The translations under genes were made by a program, and so were the position numbers. From contig CAZCPY010000062.1 in NCBI GenBank assembly GCA_964499865.1, forward strand, positions 1-17,765: DNA of 17,765 nt, in the 5' to 3' direction. This document shows positions 13,820 to 17,765 of this stretch, piece after piece; positions within the stretch are counted from its first letter, which is position 1, and every line of letters starts with the position of its first letter. Below the pieces are notes generated by a model. That model did not search any database. It was given only the letters and a program-made list of their open reading frames with translations, and had not been told where the DNA came from. The DNA is from JANOGU01 sp964499865 (GTDB lineage: Bacteria > Pseudomonadota > Alphaproteobacteria > Rhodobacterales > Rhodobacteraceae).

Positions 13820-15688
13820 CTACTCCGCCGCCTCGGGCTTGCGGCGGGCGTCGTCGAGTTCGGCGATCAGCGCGGTCTCGATGTCGCGGTTCAGCGCCTT
13901 GGCGCGTTCGATATAGGCGGGGTTCTGTTCCACCGGCAGGCCGGGCACCCAGACCTCGGCCAGGTCGCGCACCGCGGCGCGGTCCAGGCGCACGAAGGTC
14001 TGGCTCAGCCGCGCCGCCTCGTAATCGGTGAAGCCGATGTTCTCCAGCACGTAGCGCCCGGCCCGCACGCTCGAATCGAAGGTCTCGCGCACGATGTCGT
14101 CGGCGCCGGCCTGGAACAGTTCGTAGACATGCACGCGGTCGCGCGCGCGGGCCACGATGTGCAGATCGGGGCGCTGCATCCGGGCATATCGGGCGATCCT
14201 GAGCGCGCTGTCGCGGTTGTCGACGGCGATGACCAGCACCTCGGCCTCGGCCAGGCCCGCGGCCTCCAGCAGTTCGGGCCGCGAGGGGTCGCCGAAATAG
14301 GTCTTCACGCCGAAGCGGCGCACCGTCTCGATGGCGCGGATGTCGGCGTCCAGCACCACCGTCTCGGCCCCGGCATGGCGCACCAGCCGGTTGACCACCT
14401 GCCCGAAGCGCCCGATGCCCGCGATGATGACGCGGCCGCGGCCGTCGATCGGGTCGGCCGGGCGGTCGGGGTCGGGCGGGGTCAGACGGCGGCCCATCGC
14501 CTCGGCGGCAAGGAACAGCGCCGGCGTGGCCAGCATGGAGAGCGAGATCACCAGCGTGGCGACCTGCGCCTGCCCGACCGTCAGCACCCGCTCGGCGGCG
14601 GCGAAGGACAGGAGCAGGAAGCCGAATTCGCCGCCCTGCGCCAGGGACAGCGCGAACAGCCAGCGGTCGCGCCCGCGCAGGCCGAAGCCCTGCGTCAGCG
14701 CCAGCAGGACCGCCGCCTTGACCGCGATCAGCCCGACCGCCAGCCCCAGGACCAGCCCCGGCGCCCCCGCCAGCACGCGCATGTCGACGCCGGCGCCCAC
14801 GGTCATGAAGAACAGACCCATCAGGATGCCCTTGAAGGGCTTGATGTCGGCCTCGATCTGGTGCCGGAACTCCGAGTTCGCCAGCACGACGCCGGCAAGG
14901 AAGGTGCCGAGCGCGGGCGACAGGCCCACAAGCGTCATCAGGAAGGCGATGCCCGCGACCATCAAGAGCGACACCGCGGTCGACATCTCGGCCAGGCGTG
15001 CCGCGTGGATGTAGCGGAAGACGGGGCGGGCGAGGAAGTGGCCCGCGGCAACGATGCCGGTGACGACCCCCAGCGTCAGCAGGGTCGCGGCCCAGGCGGG
15101 CAGGCGTTCGACGAGCGAGATCAGCACCTCGGCCGTGCCCTCGGCATTGGCGTCCTGCGGCGCGGCACCTGCGCCGGCGGCCCCCAGCAGGGGCAGGATC
15201 GCCAGCATCGGCACCACCGCGATGTCCTGCGTCAGCAGGACGGCGAAGGCCGACCGTCCGCCGTGGCTGGACATCAGGTGCTTTTCGCTCAGCGTCTGCA
15301 GGACGATGGCAGTCGAGGACAGCGACAGGATCATCCCCAGCGCCAGCCCCGCCTGCCAGGCCAGCCCCCCGGCCATCAGCGCCGCCATCACCGCCAGCGT
15401 GGTGCCCGCCACCTGCAGCCCGCCCAGGCCCACCAGCTTGACCCGCATGTCCCAGAGCGTGCGGGGGTCGAGCTCCAGCCCGATCAGGAACAGCATCATC
15501 ACCACGCCGAATTCGGCGACGTGTTGCAATTCCCTGGTCTCGGAGCCCACGAGGCCCAGCACCGGCCCGATCAGCAGTCCCGCCGCGAGGTAGCCCAGCA
15601 CCGACCCCAGCCCCGTGCGGGCCGCCAGCGGCACGACGATGACGGCGGCCAGCAGGTAGAGGCTGGCGAGGAGGAGGGCCGAGTCCAT
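13820..15688 (-). CDS. Monovalent cation:proton antiporter-2 family protein (KefB/KefC-like)
   Basis: The product has 622 residues, matching KefB/KefC (about 600-620). Hydrophobic helices fill residues 1-395 in the CPA2 pattern. The ion-site helix FAVLLTQDIAVVP (148-160) has the Gln154-Asp155 pair. The loop HQIEADIKPFKGILMGLFFM (276-295) resembles the KefC regulatory loop, and FALSLAQGGEFGFLLL (345-360) is also characteristic. A cytoplasmic RCK/TrkA-N domain begins at about 418 with VIIAGIGRFGQVVNRLV and an NAD/AMP-binding GIGRFGQ (424-430). KefB/C export K+ in exchange for H+ under glutathione-adduct control. Close relatives in this family may instead be Na+ or K+/H+ antiporters, so I give no symbol. 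The start ATG has TAGGGT six bases upstream, which may be a -10 element of a leaderless promoter or may provide AGGG as a ribosome binding site. It lies downstream of bchO on the same strand but is separated by 217 bp of hairpins. Confidence 0.9.
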   Translation of the reverse strand: MDSALLLASLYLLAAVIVVPLAARTGLGSVLGYLAAGLLIGPVLGLVGSETRELQHVAEFGVVMMLFLIGLELDPRTLWDMRVKLVGLGGLQVAGTTLAVMAALMAGGLAWQAGLALGMILSLSSTAIVLQTLSEKHLMSSHGGRSAFAVLLTQDIAVVPMLAILPLLGAAGAGAAPQDANAEGTAEVLISLVERLPAWAATLLTLGVVTGIVAAGHFLARPVFRYIHAARLAEMSTAVSLLMVAGIAFLMTLVGLSPALGTFLAGVVLANSEFRHQIEADIKPFKGILMGLFFMTVGAGVDMRVLAGAPGLVLGLAVGLIAVKAAVLLALTQGFGLRGRDRWLFALSLAQGGEFGFLLLSFAAAERVLTVGQAQVATLVISLSMLATPALFLAAEAMGRRLTPPDPDRPADPIDGRGRVIIAGIGRFGQVVNRLVRHAGAETVVLDADIRAIETVRRFGVKTYFGDPSRPELLEAAGLAEAEVLVIAVDNRDSALRIARYARMQRPDLHIVARARDRVHVYELFQAGADDIVRETFDSSVRAGRYVLENIGFTDYEAARLSQTFVRLDRAAVRDLAEVWVPGLPVEQNPAYIERAKALNRDIETALIAELDDARRKPEAAE

Positions 15689-15694
15689 GGCGGC

Positions 15695-15723
15695 ACCCTA
15701 GCGAAGGAAGATGACGGGCGGAA
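15695..15723 (-). promoter_or_regulatory. Candidate leaderless promoter of the antiporter gene
   Basis: On the minus strand, TTCCGC (15723-15718), 17 bases, TAGGGT (15700-15695). The -10 ends six bases before the ATG at 15688. The -10 hexamer is identical to that of the TPR promoter. The -35 is weak. Confidence 0.35.
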
Positions 15724-15799
15724 CCGCCTGCGGGCGGGTGCCTCCCCTCCGCCGCCGCGGCGCGGGGGTTGGCGCAGGGTGGCGCCACCGACCGGCCGG

Positions 15800-15847
15800 G
15801 GCACCCCCCCACCCTCTCCCTCCCCCACGAGGGGGGAGGGAAGCACC
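15800..15847. repeat. 48-bp palindromic repeat, copy A (intergenic)
   Basis: The unit begins GGCACC and ends GCACC. Its core is a 9-bp perfect stem, CCCTCCCCC (15818-15826) and GGGGGAGGG (15832-15840), with a five-base loop. It aligns without gaps to the repeat at 17517-17564, 41 of 48 by eye. It lies 58 bases downstream of the bchO stop and could help end bchO transcription. Confidence 0.8.
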
Positions 15848-15852
15848 CGGAA

Positions 15853-15870
15853 CCGGACGGTTCGGTCCGG
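15853..15870. terminator. Small hairpin just after bchO
   Basis: CCGGAC (15853-15858) pairs with GTCCGG (15865-15870) around GGTTCG. An alternative stem GAACC/GGTTC (15850-15854, 15859-15863) overlaps it. There is no T-run in either direction, so a terminator role is only possible. Confidence 0.3.
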
Positions 15871-15905
15871 CGGAGGGGCATGCCGGTGCCCTCTCTTCCG
15901 CCCCT

Positions 15906-16898
15906 TCACGCGCCGTGGGCGTCGAGAAAGGGCAGGATCGCGGCGGCCACCGCGTCCGGCGCTTCTTCATGCACCAGATGCCCGAAGGGGCCGAGGTCGC
16001 GATGCAGCGCCCGCGGCATGCGCGCGGCGGCGGCGGACGACACGCGGGGCGGCACGGCGCCGTCGCGCGCGGCGGTCAGCAGCAGGACCGGCGCGTCGAG
16101 CGCGGGCAGGCGCGCCAGCAGCGGGTCGATGCGCCAGTCGGCCATCATCGCGAGCGCGCCGTCCACATGCGCGGGCCGCGCCACCAGGCGGCGGTAGAGC
16201 GCGCGGCCTGCGTCGTCGAGCGGCGAGCCGGTCGAGGCGAGCAGGCTTGCCACCTGCCGTTCGCTGGAGGTGGTCCAGGAAAAGAACGACGGCACCAGGG
16301 GCAGCGCGGCCAGCACACGGGCCATCACCGGAAAGACGACGCCCGCCGCGCCCTCGAAATGCCCCAGTGCCGCGTTGATCCCCACCACCGCCCGCAGCGG
16401 CCGCATCTCGGCCATGCGCAGCGCCACCGCGGCACCCGCCGAATGGCCGATCACCGCCGCCGGCGCGGCGCCCTCGGCATCCATCAGCGCCCAGAGGTCT
16501 TCGGCCATCGCGTCGAGCCCCGACCGGCCCCGGCGGCCGAGCGTGGTGAAGCCGTGGCCGGGCAGGTCGGGGATCCAGAGCCGCCGCCCCGGCAGGGCCG
16601 GGGCCAGCCCGCGAAAGCTCATCCCCGCCCCGCCGGTGCCGTGCAGCAGCAGCAGGTCGGGGCCCTGGCCAGTCGTGGCGAGCGCCCAGCGGTGGACGGG
16701 CCCCCGGCGCAGGCGCGTGGCGGCGGCGAAGGGCCAGTCTGGGGGGATCTCGGGCGGGGGCGTGTCCGGGCCCGGCGCAGAGGCCCCGGGCGGCTGCCGG
16801 TCCGTCCCGGCGGGCGCCACGGGATCAGGTCCGGGCGTGCCCCCGCCCGCCGATCCCGTCGCCCGCCGCGGGCCCTGTCCCTCGGGCGCCTGCGTCAT
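15906..16898 (-). CDS. bchO: Magnesium chelatase accessory protein, alpha/beta hydrolase
   Basis: The product has 330 residues with an alpha/beta hydrolase fold. Visible features are LLLLHGTGGAGMSFRGLAP (oxyanion region, 82-100), PDLPGHGFT (110-118), the nucleophile elbow GHSAG with Ser153, candidate acid Asp279 in TAARDGAVP, and His307 in FGHLVHEE. BchO proteins are encoded next to bchD and bchI in photosynthesis gene clusters and are assigned an accessory role in Mg insertion into protoporphyrin IX; their exact reaction is unproven. The call rests on the WPF...HRWAL start of the domain plus position: its ATG overlaps the bchD stop (ATGA). The first 52 residues (Pro, Gly, Ala and Thr-rich) are an extra tail before DWPF, where homologues generally begin. 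No in-frame Met lies between, and a GTG at codon 27 is a possible alternative start. Confidence 0.88.
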   Translation of the reverse strand: MTQAPEGQGPRRATGSAGGGTPGPDPVAPAGTDRQPPGASAPGPDTPPPEIPPDWPFAAATRLRRGPVHRWALATTGQGPDLLLLHGTGGAGMSFRGLAPALPGRRLWIPDLPGHGFTTLGRRGRSGLDAMAEDLWALMDAEGAAPAAVIGHSAGAAVALRMAEMRPLRAVVGINAALGHFEGAAGVVFPVMARVLAALPLVPSFFSWTTSSERQVASLLASTGSPLDDAGRALYRRLVARPAHVDGALAMMADWRIDPLLARLPALDAPVLLLTAARDGAVPPRVSSAAAARMPRALHRDLGPFGHLVHEEAPDAVAAAILPFLDAHGA

Positions 16899-17765
16899 CC
16901 CAGCGCCGCCGACAGGGCCGCCGACATCCGCGCGGCATCTGCCCGCGGCAGCGGCAGGCAGAGCCCGCCCATCGCGGCGGCCAGCCGCTGCAGGTCGGGC
17001 TGCGGGCGGATCGCGGTGTCGATCACCACGGCGGGCCAGCCCTGCCACAGCCGCGCCATCGCGAAGGCTTCCTCCATCGCCCGCGGCCGGTCGGCCTTGC
17101 CGTCGAGCGCGATGTTGGCCCGCCCGTCGGTCAGAAGCGCCAGCGTCGGCGTCATCCCCCGCCCGCGCGCCGCGCGCGCGACCTCGGCCGCGGCCCGGAG
17201 GCCCGCCGCCAGCGGCGTGCCCCCGCCCCCCGGAAGCCCCGCCAGCCGCCGCTTGGTCTGGACGAGCGACCGCGTGGGCGGCAGAAGGACCTCGGCCGCC
17301 TGGCCGCGGAAGGCCACCAGCGCCACATGGTCGCGCCGGGCATAGGCCTGCGCCAGCAGGATTTCGACCGCGCCCTTGGCCTCGGCCAGCCGCGCCAGCG
17401 CCGCCGAGCCCGAGGCATCGACGGCAAAGATCAGCACGCGGTCGGACAGTTCCTGGAACCGCCGCAGCCGCAGGTCCTCGCGCCGGATGTGCAGGCGGCG
17501 GGCGGGGTCCGGGCCGGGCGCCCCACCACCCCATCCCTCCCCCGCGAGGGGGGAGGGAGGCGCCACCGCCGAAGGTGGAGGTCCGGCGTCGCGGGGGAAG
17601 GCGGCCATGGTCGGCAAGGGCGCCTCCCCTCCCCCTCGTGGGGAGGGGATGGGGGAGGGGGGCGCCGCAGCGGACGGCGGTCCCGCGGCTAGCCGCCGCC
17701 GGAGCCCCTGCCAGGGGGCGGCGGCGCGCAGGGTGGCGACCGGGTCGATGCGCGCCCGGCCGTCC
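16895..17765 (-). CDS. bchD: Magnesium chelatase subunit D, C-terminal part
   Basis: The gene enters from the right edge; about 289 residues are visible. BchD forms the AAA+ BchI-BchD complex that drives Mg insertion by BchH in bacteriochlorophyll synthesis. The first visible residues include RIDPVATLRAAAPWQGLRRR, typical of the end of the BchD linker. The C-terminal integrin-I (VWA) domain follows, with HIRREDLRLRRFQ, the MIDAS motif DASGS in FAVDASGS, AEAKGAVEILL, GLPGGGGTPLA and LLTDGRAN. All MIDAS elements look intact. Between APWQGLRRR and RRLHIRRED lie about 60 residues instead of the short linker I would expect. They include two copies of a 48-bp palindromic repeat with 54 bases between (17517-17666, exactly 50 codons), read as Pro/Ser/Gly-rich peptide. 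The frame stays open throughout. bchI would be expected further right. Confidence 0.92.
   Translation of the reverse strand, partial: DGRARIDPVATLRAAAPWQGLRRRLAAGPPSAAAPPSPIPSPRGGGEAPLPTMAAFPRDAGPPPSAVAPPSPLAGEGWGGGAPGPDPARRLHIRREDLRLRRFQELSDRVLIFAVDASGSAALARLAEAKGAVEILLAQAYARRDHVALVAFRGQAAEVLLPPTRSLVQTKRRLAGLPGGGGTPLAAGLRAAAEVARAARGRGMTPTLALLTDGRANIALDGKADRPRAMEEAFAMARLWQGWPAVVIDTAIRPQPDLQRLAAAMGGLCLPLPRADAARMSAALSAALG
17517..17564 (+). repeat. 48-bp palindromic repeat, copy B (inside bchD)
   Basis: The unit is bounded by GGCGCC at both ends (17517-17522 and 17559-17564). It has a stem CCCTCCCCC (17535-17543)/GGGGGAGGG (17549-17557) and loop GCGAG. Read on the minus strand in the bchD frame it encodes APPSPLAGEGWGGGAP. 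Confidence 0.85.
17619..17666 (-). repeat. 48-bp palindromic repeat, copy C (inside bchD, inverted)
   Basis: It is bounded by GGCGCC at 17619-17624 and 17661-17666, with a stem CCCCTCCCC (17626-17634)/GGGGAGGGG (17640-17648). Its minus strand aligns without gaps to the plus strand of copy B at 40 of 48 positions. In the bchD frame it encodes PPSPIPSPRGGGEAP. It lies 54 bases from copy B. Confidence 0.85.

Noticed and set aside
15800..15870. CRISPR-like array from repeated GC-rich units
   Set aside because: Only one unit is present here, and the other two are inverted copies within a gene; there is no regular spacing and no cas gene.
14129..16378. A 749-codon plus-strand frame across the antiporter gene and bchO
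   Set aside because: It crosses two well-supported minus-strand genes, and its composition (His, Gln, Arg, Asp) is that of a mirror frame.
16895..17617. A stand-alone 240-residue VWA protein starting with TTG at 17617
   Set aside because: The same frame stays open to the window edge and carries BchD-specific sequence (TLRAAAPWQ), so this is the C-terminal part of BchD with an inserted linker.
17517..17666. bchD disrupted as a pseudogene by repeats
   Set aside because: The 150-bp block is a multiple of three with no stop, and the MIDAS motif downstream is intact.

Overview
The window is about 70% G+C or more (by eye) and reads as the chromosome of a phototrophic alphaproteobacterium, most likely a Rhodobacteraceae member. 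The strongest evidence is the right end, where bchD (magnesium chelatase) and bchO sit in the order found at one edge of photosynthesis gene clusters in this family. The metG sequence, the GC-rich interspersed hairpins and the FAD/GcvT and MttB genes also fit that family. I found no tRNA, rRNA, CRISPR array, insertion sequence or phage gene, and no gene-free stretch longer than about 220 bases.

Left half (1-8756, all + strand): a tightly packed catabolic operon. It starts inside a dimethylglycine/sarcosine dehydrogenase-like FAD-GcvT protein, followed by a quinone-oxidoreductase-like MDR enzyme, a second and complete FAD-GcvT protein, a non-pyrrolysine MttB-family methyltransferase, an aldehyde dehydrogenase and a 3-hydroxyisobutyrate-dehydrogenase-like enzyme. 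Three junctions are 4-nt overlaps (ATGA or GTGA) and one gap is 7 nt. I infer stepwise removal of N-methyl groups from a quaternary or tertiary amine to cobalamin and/or folate carriers, followed by oxidation of the remaining carbon skeleton. The substrate cannot be read from sequence, and no corrinoid protein gene is in view.

Middle (8757-13819): a hairpin-rich spacer leads into a D-2-hydroxyacid dehydrogenase-type FAD enzyme. It converges on a membrane-anchored TPR protein gene, and the two stop codons share one CTAG palindrome. The TPR gene and metG (methionyl-tRNA synthetase) are divergent, with candidate promoters in the 143-bp gap. metG converges on an antiporter gene across two strong hairpins.

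Right (13820-17765, all - strand): a KefB/KefC-type cation:proton antiporter, then bchO and the C-terminal part of bchD, which runs off the window. A 48-bp palindromic repeat occurs once between bchO and the antiporter gene. It occurs twice more, in inverted orientation, inside the bchD coding frame, where it adds a Pro/Gly-rich linker of about 50 residues. These coding palindromes and the MttB/FAD-GcvT operon are the two most interesting things in the window.
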